Positions 41,742 through 50,772 of a stretch of 64,000 bases of DNA are shown one piece after another. The notes beneath the pieces were generated by a model that was not told the origin of the DNA, searched no databases, and worked only from the letters and a program-made list of their open reading frames with translations. The stretch is from positions 1,550,001 through 1,614,000 of the forward strand of contig NZ_JAAOZB010000001.1 of assembly GCF_011761265.1 (NCBI RefSeq). The letters are read 5' to 3'. The first letter of the stretch is position 1; each line of letters opens with the position of its first letter. This DNA is from Microbacterium halimionae (GTDB lineage: Bacteria > Actinomycetota > Actinomycetes > Actinomycetales > Microbacteriaceae). Made by a program: the position numbers and the translations under genes.

Positions 41742-42014
41742 ATGAACCCAGTACGAATGTGCGTCGGTTGTCGCACGCGTGCGCCCCGGTCCGCCCTCTT
41801 GCGAGTGGTGGCTGTCGAAGCGAATGTCATTCCTGACGAACGCGCGACAATGCCGGGTCGTGGTGCGTGGGTACACGAGACACACGAGTGCGTGGATGCC
41901 GCTCTTCGGCGCCGCGCGTTTGTACGGGCATTGCGTGTGTCAGGCCCGCTTGACACGCAGACCATCGAGAAACGGCTGAACGGCTATGGACAAAAAGTGA
42001 ACGGCTCGAAATGA
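41742..42014 (+). CDS. YlxR/RnpM-family RNA-binding protein (DUF448)
   Basis: A 90-residue basic protein beginning MNPVRMCVGCRTRAPRSALLRVV, which contains the family motif RMCVGCR. The central PGRGAWVH is also characteristic. In Firmicutes the homolog binds RNase P RNA and modulates it; the role in actinobacteria is inferred. ATG 41742 is preceded by GAGGTG. It sits in its standard place between nusA and infB. Confidence 0.9.
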   Translation: MNPVRMCVGCRTRAPRSALLRVVAVEANVIPDERATMPGRGAWVHETHECVDAALRRRAFVRALRVSGPLDTQTIEKRLNGYGQKVNGSK

Positions 42015-42071
42015 GACCCGTCCGCATTTAGCGGTCTGCCCTGTCTGGGGTAGGCCTCAGACAGGAGAATT

Positions 42072-44924
42072 GTGGCAAAACCACGCGTGCACGAAATCGC
42101 TTCGGAGCTCGGCGTTGACAGCAAAGTCGCGCTTGCGAAGCTGAAGGAACTTGGCGAATTCGTCAAGAGCCCTTCCTCAACCATTGAGCCCCCGGTAGCT
42201 CGTAAGCTCCGGGCGGCTCTTGAAGCAGAGGGCGCATCGAAGCCCGCTGAGACAGCCCCGGCGAAGGCCCCCAGCGCTTCCAAAGCATCAGGCGGTGCAA
42301 CCCCCGGTCGCACGTCCGTGCGCCCAGGTCCCGCTCGCCCCGCGGCGGCGACGCCCGGCCCGAAGCCCGGCCCCGCTGAGCCGGCGAAAGCAACGCCTGC
42401 TCCAGAAGCTCCCGCGGCAGCAGCGCCCGCACCGGCACCAGCACCGAAGGCAATCGCGCCCGAGAGCGCTGCTCCTGCTCCTGCTCCTGCTCCGTCTGCC
42501 GCGGAAGCTCCCGCTGCAGACGACGCATCGCAGGCACCTAAGCCCGGCAACAGCGGAGCTACTCCGCAGCCGCCCCGCCCGGGTGGTTCTTCGCGCCCGG
42601 GCAACAACCCGTTCGCGTCGGCCCAGGGTATGGGTCAGCGCCCGTCGGGGCCTCGCCCCGGCAACAATCCCTTTGCATCGACGCAGGGCATGGGCCAGCG
42701 CCCGTCGCCCGGTAACATCCCGCGTCCGCAGGCTCCGCGTCCCGGTGCTCCTCGTCCCGGTGCTCCTCGCCCCGGCGGCGCAGGTCGCCCAGGCGGCGGT
42801 GGCGGCGCCCGCGGTGGTGCACCGTTCCAGCAGCGTCCCGGCGGTGCCGGTCGTCCCGGTGGCGGCGGCGGTGCTGGCGGCGGCTTCGGCGGTCGTCCCG
42901 GCGGCGCTCCGGCTCCCGGTGGTTTCGGCGGTCGTCCCGGCGGTGGTGGCGGTCGTGGCCGTGGCCCCGGCGGCGGCACAGCTGGTGCCTTCGGTAAGGG
43001 TGGCGGCAAGTCAAAGCAGCGCAAGTCCCGTCGGGCAAAGCGCCAAGAGTTTGAAATGCGGTCCGCACCGATCGTCGGTGGCGTCAACGTCCAGAAGGGC
43101 AATGGCCAGACGATTCGGATGCGTCGCGGAGCATCCATTTCTGACTTCGCTGACAAGATCGAGTCGATCACCGGCTACACGGTTCAGCCGGGAACGCTCG
43201 TAACGATTCTCTTCAACCTGGGTGAGATGGCTACGGCAACTGAGTCACTCGACGAGGCGACCTTCGAGGTTCTCGGAGAAGAGCTCGGCTACAAGATTCA
43301 GATGGTTTCGCCCGAGGACGAAGACAAGGAGCTTCTTGAAGGCTTCGGTCTCGACCTCGAAGCTGAGCTTGACGCAGAAGACGAGAGCGATCTCGAGATT
43401 CGTCCTCCGGTCGTCACGGTTATGGGTCACGTTGACCACGGTAAGACGCGACTTCTTGACGCGATCCGCCAGACCAACGTGGTTGGCGGCGAAGCCGGCG
43501 GCATCACCCAGCACATTGGTGCGTACCAGGTCTGGACTGAACACGACGGTCACGAGCGCGCGATTACCTTCATTGACACACCCGGTCACGAGGCGTTCAC
43601 CGCTATGCGTGCCCGAGGCGCGCAGGTCACCGACCTCGCGATCCTCGTTGTCGCAGCCGACGACGGCATCATGCCTCAGACAGTTGAGGCGCTTAACCAC
43701 GCCCAGGCTGCTGGTGTTCCGGTTGTCGTCGCGGTGAACAAGGTTGACAAGCCCGATGCCAACCCGGCCAAGGTGCGTCAGCAGCTCACTGAGTACGGTC
43801 TCGTCTCGGAGGAGTACGGCGGCGATGTCATGTTCGTCGACGTATCAGCACGCCAGAACATCGGAATCCAGGAGCTGCTTGACGCAGTCCTCCTTGTTGC
43901 CGATGCCGGTCTTGACCTCACGGCCAACCCGAACAAGGCGGCGCGAGGCGTTGCAATTGAAGCCAAGCTCGACAAGGGCCGCGGTTCGATAGCAACAGTG
44001 CTCATCCAGTCCGGAACTCTCCGTGTTGGCGACGCGATCGTTGCGGGTACGGCCTATGGTCGCGTGCGTGCCATGGTCGATGAGAACGGCGACGCTGTCC
44101 AGGAGGCATGGCCTTCTCGTCCCGTGCAGGTGCAGGGTCTCAACTCGGTACCTCGCGCCGGTGACACGTTCATCGTTACCGAAGAGGACCGACTCGCTCG
44201 CCAGATCGCCGAGAAGCGTGAAGCGGCCGAGCGCAACGCTCAGCTCGCCAAAGCGCGCAAGCGTATCTCGCTCGAGGACTTCACCCGTGCGCTGCAAGAG
44301 GGCAAGGTCGAGTCGCTCAACCTCATCATCAAGGGTGACGTTTCCGGTGCTGTTGAAGCGCTCGAAGAGTCACTCCTCAAGATCGAGGTCGACGACAGCG
44401 TGCAGCTGCGCATCATCCACCGTGGTGTGGGTGCGATCACCGAGTCCGACGTGAACCTGGCGACGATCGATAACGCGATCATCATCGGATTCAACGTGCG
44501 TCCCGACGCGAAGGCTCGCGAGCGTGCCTCTCGCGAGGGCGTTGACACGCGCTTCTACTCGGTCATCTACAACGCCATCGATGATGTCGAGCAGTCACTC
44601 AAGGGTCTCCTCAAACCGGAATACGAAGAAGTTCGTTCGGGCGTGGCCGAGATCCGCGAGGTGTTCCGTTCCTCCAAGGTCGGAAACATCGCCGGTGTTT
44701 TGGTTCGCAGTGGAACGATCACTCGAAACGCGAAGGCACGCGTCATCCGCGATGGCGTCGTTGTCGCCGATGGCCTGGCCATCGAGTCGTTGCGTCGCTT
44801 CAAGGACGATGTCACCGAAGTGCGCACTGACTACGAAGCCGGTATTGGCCTCGGTAAGTTCAACGACATTCAGATCGGCGACGAGATCGAAACTACCGAA
44901 CTCGTCGAAAAGCCTCGAGGCTAA
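42072..44924 (+). CDS. infB: Translation initiation factor IF-2
   Basis: GTPase that places initiator tRNA on the 30S subunit. The 950-residue protein starts with a winged-helix domain ([22 protein letters not shown]). It continues with a very long Ala/Pro then Gly/Pro/Arg-rich linker (about residues 50-320). The second IF2_N domain follows (about 340-400), and then the G domain with MGHVDHGKT (G1 at 452-459), DTPGHE and NKVDKPD. Domains II-IV occupy the C-terminal half. GTG 42072 is in the correct position relative to family alignments. The linker contains direct repeats (see 42594). Confidence 0.97.
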   Translation: MAKPRVHEIASELGVDSKVALAKLKELGEFVKSPSSTIEPPVARKLRAALEAEGASKPAETAPAKAPSASKASGGATPGRTSVRPGPARPAAATPGPKPGPAEPAKATPAPEAPAAAAPAPAPAPKAIAPESAAPAPAPAPSAAEAPAADDASQAPKPGNSGATPQPPRPGGSSRPGNNPFASAQGMGQRPSGPRPGNNPFASTQGMGQRPSPGNIPRPQAPRPGAPRPGAPRPGGAGRPGGGGGARGGAPFQQRPGGAGRPGGGGGAGGGFGGRPGGAPAPGGFGGRPGGGGGRGRGPGGGTAGAFGKGGGKSKQRKSRRAKRQEFEMRSAPIVGGVNVQKGNGQTIRMRRGASISDFADKIESITGYTVQPGTLVTILFNLGEMATATESLDEATFEVLGEELGYKIQMVSPEDEDKELLEGFGLDLEAELDAEDESDLEIRPPVVTVMGHVDHGKTRLLDAIRQTNVVGGEAGGITQHIGAYQVWTEHDGHERAITFIDTPGHEAFTAMRARGAQVTDLAILVVAADDGIMPQTVEALNHAQAAGVPVVVAVNKVDKPDANPAKVRQQLTEYGLVSEEYGGDVMFVDVSARQNIGIQELLDAVLLVADAGLDLTANPNKAARGVAIEAKLDKGRGSIATVLIQSGTLRVGDAIVAGTAYGRVRAMVDENGDAVQEAWPSRPVQVQGLNSVPRAGDTFIVTEEDRLARQIAEKREAAERNAQLAKARKRISLEDFTRALQEGKVESLNLIIKGDVSGAVEALEESLLKIEVDDSVQLRIIHRGVGAITESDVNLATIDNAIIIGFNVRPDAKARERASREGVDTRFYSVIYNAIDDVEQSLKGLLKPEYEEVRSGVAEIREVFRSSKVGNIAGVLVRSGTITRNAKARVIRDGVVVADGLAIESLRRFKDDVTEVRTDYEAGIGLGKFNDIQIGDEIETTELVEKPRG
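42594..42710 (+). repeat. Duplicated segment in the IF-2 linker
   Basis: Two adjacent copies of about 60 bp encode [18 protein letters not shown] and [18 protein letters not shown]. The copies differ at several third positions, so the duplication is not recent. A 15-bp PRPGA tandem repeat follows at 42738-42767. Both lie in the disordered linker. Confidence 0.85.
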
Positions 44925-44935
44925 GAACACCCCTA

Positions 44936-44979
44936 GATGCCGGGCGTTTTCCATGTAAAAGTGGGAAACGCCCGGCATC
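44936..44979. repeat. Long perfect inverted repeat between infB and rbfA
   Basis: GATGCCGGGCGTTT (44936-44949) and AAACGCCCGGCATC (44966-44979) pair over 14 bp. Further pairs, two of them G-U, extend the stem to about 19 bp with a 6-nt loop. No T tract follows on either strand. It occupies most of the 93-bp gap between two co-directional genes and may be an RNA processing or transcript-stability site, or an unusual terminator. Confidence 0.88.
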
Positions 44980-45017
44980 GAGGTATCTCTCTGCGGGGAA
45001 AGAAAGAAGGAACGAAG

Positions 45018-45443
45018 ATGGGCAGTGAACGTCAGGCCAGGATGGCCGACCGTATCCGTGTTCTCATTGCGGAGCGACTTGAAAAGGGCCTCCGTGACCC
45101 GCGACTCGGGTTCGTCACGATCACAGATGTTCGAGTGACCGGCGACCTGCAGCACGCATCAGTGTTCTTCACTGTGCTTGGCGACGAGCAGGCAAGAAAT
45201 GACTCTGCCGCGGCCCTCAAGGCTGCAACCGGCCTGCTCCGAAGTGACGTTGGTCGTCAGCTTGGAGTGCGTCTCACGCCGAGCCTCGAGTTCATCCCGG
45301 ATGCGATTCCCGAGAACGCTGACCACATCGCGGAGCTTCTTCGCGAAGCACGTGAGCGCGATGAGAGCGTCGCGGGCCTTGCGTCTAGCGCGAAATATGC
45401 AGGCGATGCTGACCCCTACGTCAAGCCTCGCGAAGAAGAGTAA
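45018..45443 (+). CDS. rbfA: Ribosome-binding factor A
   Basis: A 141-residue KH-like factor for late 30S maturation and 16S 5'-end processing. Family segments include RMADRIRVLIAERLEKGL (as ADRIRVLIAERLEKG), DPRLGFVTITDVRVTGDLQHA, VFFTVLG and LTPSLEFIPD. ATG 45018 follows AAGAAGGAACGAAG; the open frame begins at 44937, but that extension runs through the hairpin. It is the last gene of the infB cluster and is convergent with mutY. Confidence 0.95.
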   Translation: MGSERQARMADRIRVLIAERLEKGLRDPRLGFVTITDVRVTGDLQHASVFFTVLGDEQARNDSAAALKAATGLLRSDVGRQLGVRLTPSLEFIPDAIPENADHIAELLREARERDESVAGLASSAKYAGDADPYVKPREEE

Positions 45444-45446
45444 AAC

Positions 45447-46313
45447 TTAGCGGGGAAGCCGGAGCATCCCTTCGGATGCTTCGGCAAGTCCGTCTGCGAT
45501 GAGCGAGTCGATAGCTCGGTCTCGTTGCAGTGAATCGGGCCAGGTAGCCGCAACCGCCTCCAGTGCTGATTCGTGGTCTGGTGCCGATCTGAGGTGTTGG
45601 AGAACGGCCCCTCGAGCTTGCCGGTCACTACCCGCGTACGTGGCTTGGCGACGGCGACGGTCGCCGGTGTCGGGGTAGCCCGCATCTCGCCATGCGCAAA
45701 TATGCGCGATGGGGCATGCTTCGCAGTTCGCGCTGCGAGCGGTGCACACGACGGCACCGAGCTCCATCGCAGCAGCATTCACAATGGCGGCACGTTCTTC
45801 GCTCTCCGGCAATATCGCCGCCATCGCGGTCAAATCACGCGTCGACGGCGGATCGGGCTGTGACTGCGCGTCGAGTGCGCGTGCCAGCACCCGGCGCGTG
45901 TTCGTGTCGACGACCGGGTGCCGGTCGCCATAGGCGAACACGGCAACTGCGCGCGCGGTGTAATCGCCGATTCCGCTCAGCGCAAGCAGCGCATCGACGT
46001 CGCGCGGCACCACCCCACCGTGCTGCTCGGTGATTTGCACGGCCGCTTTGTGCAGCCACAGTGCACGTCGCGGATAGCCGAGATTGGCCCACTGTTCGAC
46101 GGCTGCACCGGGTGACGCCTCGGCCAGCGCTGCCGGTGAGGGCCACCGCTCCAGCCACGCCTCAAGGCGCGGAATCACTCGCGCTACGGGGGTTTGCTGC
46201 AGCATGAATTCGCTGACGAGAATTCCCCACGCTCCGAAGTTGGGGTCGCGCCAAGGGAGATCGCGAGCTGACTCGCGATACCACGCTATGAGCGGCGTCG
46301 CGAGATCTGGCAC
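45447..46313 (-). CDS. mutY: A/G-specific adenine DNA glycosylase
   Basis: Removes adenine mispaired with 8-oxoguanine. The 288-residue protein contains the catalytic-glutamate motif SEFMLQQTPV, the helix-hairpin-helix ALSGIGDYTARAV with aspartate in VDTNTRR, and the 4Fe-4S cysteines spaced C-x6-C-x2-C-x5-C. It lacks most of the C-terminal NUDIX-like domain that recognises 8-oxoG in E. coli MutY (about 350 residues); only about 75 residues follow the cluster. GTG 46313 is leaderless-type. It is convergent with rbfA, with 3 bp between them. Confidence 0.92.
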   Translation of the reverse strand: MPDLATPLIAWYRESARDLPWRDPNFGAWGILVSEFMLQQTPVARVIPRLEAWLERWPSPAALAEASPGAAVEQWANLGYPRRALWLHKAAVQITEQHGGVVPRDVDALLALSGIGDYTARAVAVFAYGDRHPVVDTNTRRVLARALDAQSQPDPPSTRDLTAMAAILPESEERAAIVNAAAMELGAVVCTARSANCEACPIAHICAWRDAGYPDTGDRRRRQATYAGSDRQARGAVLQHLRSAPDHESALEAVAATWPDSLQRDRAIDSLIADGLAEASEGMLRLPR

Positions 46314-46319
46314 CGCATC

Positions 46320-46325
46320 AGCCTA
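46320..46325 (-). promoter_or_regulatory. Leaderless-type -10 box of mutY
   Basis: TAGGCT on the minus strand ends exactly 6 nt before GTG 46313. Confidence 0.55.
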
Positions 46326-46432
46326 CGCGGCGCTCGGGGGAGGAGATACGCCGGGGGGAGGGCGGGAAGCTGCAGATAGTCCTCCGTCGGGCACATCTCC
46401 GCCCTCCGATACCGATCGCGCTCGGGGAGTCG

Positions 46433-46438
46433 TAGGCT
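46433..46438 (+). promoter_or_regulatory. Leaderless-type -10 box of truB
   Basis: TAGGCT ends exactly 6 nt before ATG 46445. Confidence 0.5.
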
Positions 46439-46444
46439 GGAGGG

Positions 46445-47341
46445 ATGGTGACGACCTCTGCCTCCGGCATCCTCCTGGTCGACAAACCCACCGGAATCAC
46501 AAGCCACGACGTCGTTTCTCGCACGCGCAAGGCTTTGAACATGCGCAAGGTCGGCCACGCCGGCACGCTTGATCCGATGGCAACCGGGCTCCTCGTGCTC
46601 GGTGTCGGCCCCGCCACACGATTACTGACTTTTATTGTGGGTCTCGATAAGACCTATGAAGCGACGATCCGCCTCGGGGTGAGTACCGACAGTGACGACG
46701 CTGACGGCGAAGTAATTCAGACGACGGATGCCTCAGCTCTTGGCCTTGAAGAGATCACGGCAGGAATTTCCGAGCTGACCGGTGACATTTCTCAAGTGCC
46801 GAGCAAAGTCTCGGCCATAAAGGTTAACGGCCGACGCGCGTATGACCGGGTGCGTGCCGGCGAAGAGATCACGCTGTCCCCGCGGCCGGTGACTGTCTCG
46901 CGCTTCGATGTCACCTCCATGCGCACGGGCGAGACAGTTGTTGAAGTCGGTGTCGTTGTGGATTGCTCCAGCGGCACGTATGTGCGCGCTCTCGCTCGGG
47001 ATCTCGGCGAACGTTTAGGCGTGGGCGGACACCTCACGACTCTTCGTCGCACGCGCATCGGACCTTTCGTGGTCGACGGTGCACCCGGAGCCGACGACCT
47101 TGTCGATGTGACCCTCATTGATGCTCCGACAGCGGCGGCAAAAGTGCTCGGCCGAGTAGACGTTGATGCCGACGAAGCTCGAGACCTCCGTGACGGCAAG
47201 CGCATCGTGGGCGCTGCCGATCGTCTGACATCGACGCAGGCTGCTGCCGTTGACCCAGATGGGGCGCTCATCGGAATTGTCGAAGCACGCGGAAAAGATA
47301 TGAAGAGCGCGATGAATATGCCGACCGGGAGCAACGCATGA
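46445..47341 (+). CDS. truB: tRNA pseudouridine(55) synthase
   Basis: Makes the T-loop pseudouridine of tRNAs. The 298-residue protein has the family start GILLVDKPTGITSHDVV and the catalytic aspartate Asp43 in HAGTLDPMATGLLVLG. The substrate-contact segment GRRAYDRVRAGEEI and YVRALARDLGERL are also present. The 3' end overlaps the next gene (ATGA). GGAGG also lies in front of the ATG, so both leaderless and leadered translation are conceivable. Confidence 0.96.
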   Translation: MVTTSASGILLVDKPTGITSHDVVSRTRKALNMRKVGHAGTLDPMATGLLVLGVGPATRLLTFIVGLDKTYEATIRLGVSTDSDDADGEVIQTTDASALGLEEITAGISELTGDISQVPSKVSAIKVNGRRAYDRVRAGEEITLSPRPVTVSRFDVTSMRTGETVVEVGVVVDCSSGTYVRALARDLGERLGVGGHLTTLRRTRIGPFVVDGAPGADDLVDVTLIDAPTAAAKVLGRVDVDADEARDLRDGKRIVGAADRLTSTQAAAVDPDGALIGIVEARGKDMKSAMNMPTGSNA

Positions 47342-47706
47342 TCCTGTGGTTCACGCTCACACAGGTTGCCGTTGCCACAGCCGCCGCTTTGCTCTGCGTG
47401 ATCCTGGGTCTCGCGGGGCGGCGACCGAGCGATCTTACTGTCGGCTCTCTCGCACTCGTTGAGGTACTGCTGATCGCACAAGTCGTCGTTGCGCTCGTCG
47501 CGCCCGCGGCCGGAAACCCGCCAACCGGGAGCTTGCTCGAGTACTGGGTATACCTCGTGTCAGCCGTGATTCTTCCACCTGCCGGTGTGGCCTGGGCACT
47601 CCTCGAGCGCAGTCGGTGGAGCACAGTGATCATGGGGATTGCCGCCGTGGCTGTTGCGATCATGATCTGGCGAATGCATGCCATCTGGACCGTACAACTC
47701 GCGTGA
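47338..47706 (+). CDS. Hypothetical four-helix membrane protein
   Basis: A 122-residue protein that is nearly all hydrophobic, with about four transmembrane segments (3-25, 36-58, 68-86, 95-113). It overlaps truB by 4 bp (ATGA), so it is translationally coupled to it. I do not recognise a family or motif. Its frame, start and codon use are consistent with a real gene of the region. Confidence 0.65.
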   Translation: MILWFTLTQVAVATAAALLCVILGLAGRRPSDLTVGSLALVEVLLIAQVVVALVAPAAGNPPTGSLLEYWVYLVSAVILPPAGVAWALLERSRWSTVIMGIAAVAVAIMIWRMHAIWTVQLA

Positions 47707-47724
47707 TTGTCACGCTAGCGCACC

Positions 47725-47730
47725 TAGAAT
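47725..47730 (+). promoter_or_regulatory. Leaderless-type -10 box before the 47740 gene
   Basis: TAGAAT ends 9 nt before ATG 47740. Confidence 0.5.
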
Positions 47731-47739
47731 AGTGAAGAC

Positions 47740-48192
47740 ATGACAGACTCCACCCGTCCCCGCCGCATGACAGGCATTGGCCGCGTTCTCGTGGTCGTCT
47801 ACGCGATCATGGCGCTTGCCGCGACCGGTCGATCGTTTGTTCAGATCGTGCGTGCTTACTCGGATGCCCCTCTCGCCTACACGCTCTCGGCGCTTGCTGC
47901 GGTGGTGTACATCGTGGCGACCCTCGCGCTCGTTTTTGCTGGATCCCGCGGCTGGTACCGCGTGGCCTGGACGGCAATCGTGTTCGAGCTCGTCGGTGTG
48001 ATCGTCGTCGGAACCCTCAGCATTTTTCTTCCTGCGCTGTTCAACCACCCGACGGTGTGGTCGGTTTTTGGCGTCGGATATCTTTTCATTCCGCTAGTCC
48101 TGCCGTTCTTCGGCCTGTGGTGGTTGGCGACGCATCGCCCGGCACCCTCAGTGATGACGGATGCTGAGCCCGCCGCTGCGGTGCGCGGATGA
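47740..48192 (+). CDS. Hypothetical four-helix membrane protein upstream of ribF
   Basis: A 150-residue protein with four hydrophobic segments (about 13-31, 46-66, 73-95, 105-129). Actinobacterial ribF is often preceded by a small membrane protein of this kind, whose function is unknown. The pair of short membrane proteins here (47338 and 47740) have similar length and topology but no clear sequence match. The stop overlaps the ribF start by 4 bp, so the two are translationally coupled. Confidence 0.75.
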   Translation: MTDSTRPRRMTGIGRVLVVVYAIMALAATGRSFVQIVRAYSDAPLAYTLSALAAVVYIVATLALVFAGSRGWYRVAWTAIVFELVGVIVVGTLSIFLPALFNHPTVWSVFGVGYLFIPLVLPFFGLWWLATHRPAPSVMTDAEPAAAVRG

Positions 48193-49148
48193 TTGTATTT
48201 CGTGACCCGGCGGACGTTCCCGCCGATTTTGGTTCGTCGGTTGTGGCCATCGGCAAGTTCGACGGCGTGCATGCAGGTCACCGCGCGGTCATTGAGCGCG
48301 CGCGAGTGGATGCGGCCGCGTCCGGTCGAAAGGTGGTCGCCGTTACATTCGACCGCAACCCGCTGAGTCTGCTGCGCCCTGATCTTTGTCCGCGCGACGT
48401 GTCTGGCGTGACGCAAAAGATTCATCAGTTGGCCGAAACTGGAATCGACGCGACGCTCCTTTTAACGTTCGACGCCGAGCTCGCTGAGTGGGAACCCCGT
48501 GAGTTCGTTGAGCGCGTGCTTGTCGAACCGCTTCGCACGCGAACCGTGCTTGTCGGCCAGGATTTCAGGTTCGGGCGTGGCGGAGCCGGAACCCCTGAGG
48601 TGCTCGCGCACCTTGGCGAAGAGTTCGGCTTTCGCGTTGACGTCGTAGAAGACGTGCGCGCCATCGACGTCGATCGTCGAGTGTCGTCCACCTGGATTCG
48701 TGAACTTCTTGCGGAGGGCGACGTGACGGGTGCAGCGAAGCTGCTTGGGCGCCCTGCATCCGTATGGGGTGAAGTCGTGCACGGCCTGAAGCGCGGCCGT
48801 GACCTCGGCTTTCCCACCGCGAACCTCTCACCCGAGCTTGAGGGCTTTGTTCCAGCAGACGGTGTCTATGCGGGCTGGCTCGTAGACGAAGGCTCGGCAG
48901 ATGGCCTCCGAAGTGGCACTCGCTACCCGGCCGCTATCAGCATCGGCACGAATCCCACATTCGATGATGTGCGCAAACGTCAGGTAGAAGCCTACGTGCT
49001 CGACGAAACGGAGCTCGACCTCTACGGGCACCTCGTCGAAGTGCAGTTCGTGGAGCGGGTGCGCGGAATGATCGCCTTCGAAGGAATCGATCCGTTGATC
49101 GCACAGATGACGAAAGACGTGGCCCAGGTGCGCTCAGCCCTGAGCTAA
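48189..49148 (+). CDS. ribF: Bifunctional riboflavin kinase/FAD synthetase
   Basis: Phosphorylates riboflavin to FMN and adenylates FMN to FAD. In the 319-residue protein, the N-terminal FMN adenylyltransferase half has GKFDGVHAGHRAVI (the GxFDGxHxGH nucleotidyl-transfer motif) and VSSTWIRELLAEG. The C-terminal kinase half has GRDLGFPTANL and SIGTNPTFDD. The start overlaps the stop of the preceding membrane-protein gene (ATGA). No FMN riboswitch is visible. It is convergent with deoC. Confidence 0.96.
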   Translation: MIVFRDPADVPADFGSSVVAIGKFDGVHAGHRAVIERARVDAAASGRKVVAVTFDRNPLSLLRPDLCPRDVSGVTQKIHQLAETGIDATLLLTFDAELAEWEPREFVERVLVEPLRTRTVLVGQDFRFGRGGAGTPEVLAHLGEEFGFRVDVVEDVRAIDVDRRVSSTWIRELLAEGDVTGAAKLLGRPASVWGEVVHGLKRGRDLGFPTANLSPELEGFVPADGVYAGWLVDEGSADGLRSGTRYPAAISIGTNPTFDDVRKRQVEAYVLDETELDLYGHLVEVQFVERVRGMIAFEGIDPLIAQMTKDVAQVRSALS

Positions 49149-49152
49149 AAAG

Positions 49153-49872
49153 TCAGTAAGACGACTCGTCGGTGGCGCCACTTGTGACTTCACCAGAGTG
49201 GAGCCCACGAAGTTCGCTGAGGATCGTCGCGCTTGCGCTTGTGCCCAAACGCGTCGCGCCAGCGTCGATCATCTCGAGTGCTGTGTTGAGGCCACGCACT
49301 CCGCCTGATGCCTTCACAGCCAGGCTGGGAGAAACATTCGCACGCATGAGCGCCACGTCTGGCACGGTCGCACCGCCACCAGCGAAGCCGGTCGAGGTTT
49401 TCACGAAATCAGCGCCCGCAGCTTCGACGAGGCGGCTGCCGCGAGCGATCTGCTCGTCGTCCAAAAGACTTGTTTCGAGGATCACTTTGGTGATGTGATC
49501 GCCGGCGGCGTCTTTCACGGCGCGGATGTCCGCAACGACGGCATCGTCGAAGCCGGAACGAAGCGCGCCAATATTGACGACCATGTCGACTTCGATTGCC
49601 CCGTCAGCGAGTGCTTGATGCACCTCTGCCACTTTGGCGGCAGTTGACGTTGTGCCGTGGGGAAAGCCGATGACAGTCCCGACGGCGACACCTTTGCCCG
49701 CGAGGTACGCGACAGCATGGGAAATGTCAGAGGGACGTACACACACGCTGAAGACGCGCCACTCGGCGGCGATGTCGAGTTCGGCGTCAACGTCGCTGCG
49801 TGTGAGGTCGGGCTTGAGGATAGCGTGATCGATCATCGCGGCCACGGCCGCTTCAGAGGGGAGCGAATGCAT
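49153..49872 (-). CDS. deoC: Deoxyribose-phosphate aldolase
   Basis: Cleaves 2-deoxyribose 5-phosphate to acetaldehyde and glyceraldehyde 3-phosphate in nucleoside salvage. The 239-residue class I aldolase has the Schiff-base lysine in FVKTSTGF, a second lysine in VKASGGVR, and VDMVVNIGALRSG with its catalytic-type aspartate. ATG 49872 is chosen because a TACGCT -10 box ends exactly 6 nt upstream; the frame is open to 49908. Confidence 0.95.
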   Translation of the reverse strand: MHSLPSEAAVAAMIDHAILKPDLTRSDVDAELDIAAEWRVFSVCVRPSDISHAVAYLAGKGVAVGTVIGFPHGTTSTAAKVAEVHQALADGAIEVDMVVNIGALRSGFDDAVVADIRAVKDAAGDHITKVILETSLLDDEQIARGSRLVEAAGADFVKTSTGFAGGGATVPDVALMRANVSPSLAVKASGGVRGLNTALEMIDAGATRLGTSASATILSELRGLHSGEVTSGATDESSY

Positions 49873-49878
49873 GCAACA

Positions 49879-49884
49879 AGCGTA
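49879..49884 (-). promoter_or_regulatory. Leaderless-type -10 box of deoC
   Basis: TACGCT on the minus strand ends exactly 6 nt before ATG 49872. Confidence 0.5.
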
Positions 49885-49957
49885 GGCCCGCGGCGTTGCC
49901 TTCGTCACACTGACGCGATGCCGATTAGGCTCCGACTGTTCCCACTCGGAGGTTTCG

Positions 49958-50590
49958 ATGTCGTTCCAGATTCATTCGCTTGTTCGCGCCACAGCCGTGC
50001 TCGCCGTTGTGGCTGCTGTGCCGTTCGCGGTCACCGCATGTGCACCCGAACCGTCTGCGTCGGCGTCCGCGTCGTCAACGGAGGGGTCGGCTGCTCCGAC
50101 GATGACTCCCTCACCGACCGCGTCTACCGCGACCGACGACATTACGCTCCCGGAATCATGCGATTCGCTGTACTCGGATGCCATGCTCGCAACGCTTCAG
50201 GCAGATCTACCGCCATTGAACGACAGCGACGTGGACCTGTACTCGACGCAAATTGTGCCGGCGCTAGAGATTCTCGATTCCGGGATTCCCACGCTGCGAT
50301 GCACATGGGGTGGTCCCGGTACTCTCGGCCTTGCCACCAACGCCTCCGTCGTTTCGGCTGAACAGACTGCGACTGTCATTGACGCACTCACCACAGCCGG
50401 CTTGACGTGCGCCGATGTCATGAACGGAACGTTGTGTGCCGCGCAATCAGAGGTCGTTGACCTCGACGGGAACACCGTCGCACGCGGCGAGAGCCACTAT
50501 CTCCGAGCCAACGCCTGGATTGCCACGTCGTGGGTGGGTGCGCTTCCGAACGGTTACTCGGAAGACATAGCGGCGAAGCTGTGGCCCTGA
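49958..50590 (+). CDS. Secreted lipoprotein or exported protein of unknown function
   Basis: A 210-residue protein with an N-terminal signal (MSFQIHSLVRATAVLAVVAAVPF) and a VTAC lipobox with candidate lipidated Cys28. A Ser/Thr/Ala/Pro linker (about 30-58) follows. The globular part (about 60-210) has SCDSLYSDAMLATLQADLP and LRCTWGGPG. These match the layout of the 35976 lipoprotein (CNSVFTAEQLNELVG, LSCRW), so the two look like distant paralogs. AGGAGG-type spacing (CTCGGAGGTTTCG) precedes ATG 49958, and a TAGGCT box is at 49926-49931. Confidence 0.8.
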   Translation: MSFQIHSLVRATAVLAVVAAVPFAVTACAPEPSASASASSTEGSAAPTMTPSPTASTATDDITLPESCDSLYSDAMLATLQADLPPLNDSDVDLYSTQIVPALEILDSGIPTLRCTWGGPGTLGLATNASVVSAEQTATVIDALTTAGLTCADVMNGTLCAAQSEVVDLDGNTVARGESHYLRANAWIATSWVGALPNGYSEDIAAKLWP

Positions 50591-50602
50591 CCACGAATGC
50601 CC

Positions 50603-50772
50603 TAGACTGTTTTTGGGGAACATTGCGACGACGACTAGTCGTCTCGTGAGCTTGTGTCTACATCGCGATCTTCCACCCCTGCCGGCCTCAGCATCTTCGC
50701 CGCCCGCAGGACCCCGGACATTCGGTGCGACCGAAACCTGAAGTCGCTCCGGTATTGACGCTCAGGAGGAGC
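50603..50772 (+). promoter_or_regulatory. Putative -10 box and long 5' leader of the SNF2 helicase gene
   Basis: TAGACT (50603-50608) would start a leader of about 155 nt. It contains the 14-nt palindrome GACGACTAGTCGTC (50630-50643) and a TTCGGT/ACCGAA hairpin near 50720, and ends in AGGAGGA just before ATG 50773. Most other independent genes here have no leader, so this one stands out. Confidence 0.45.
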
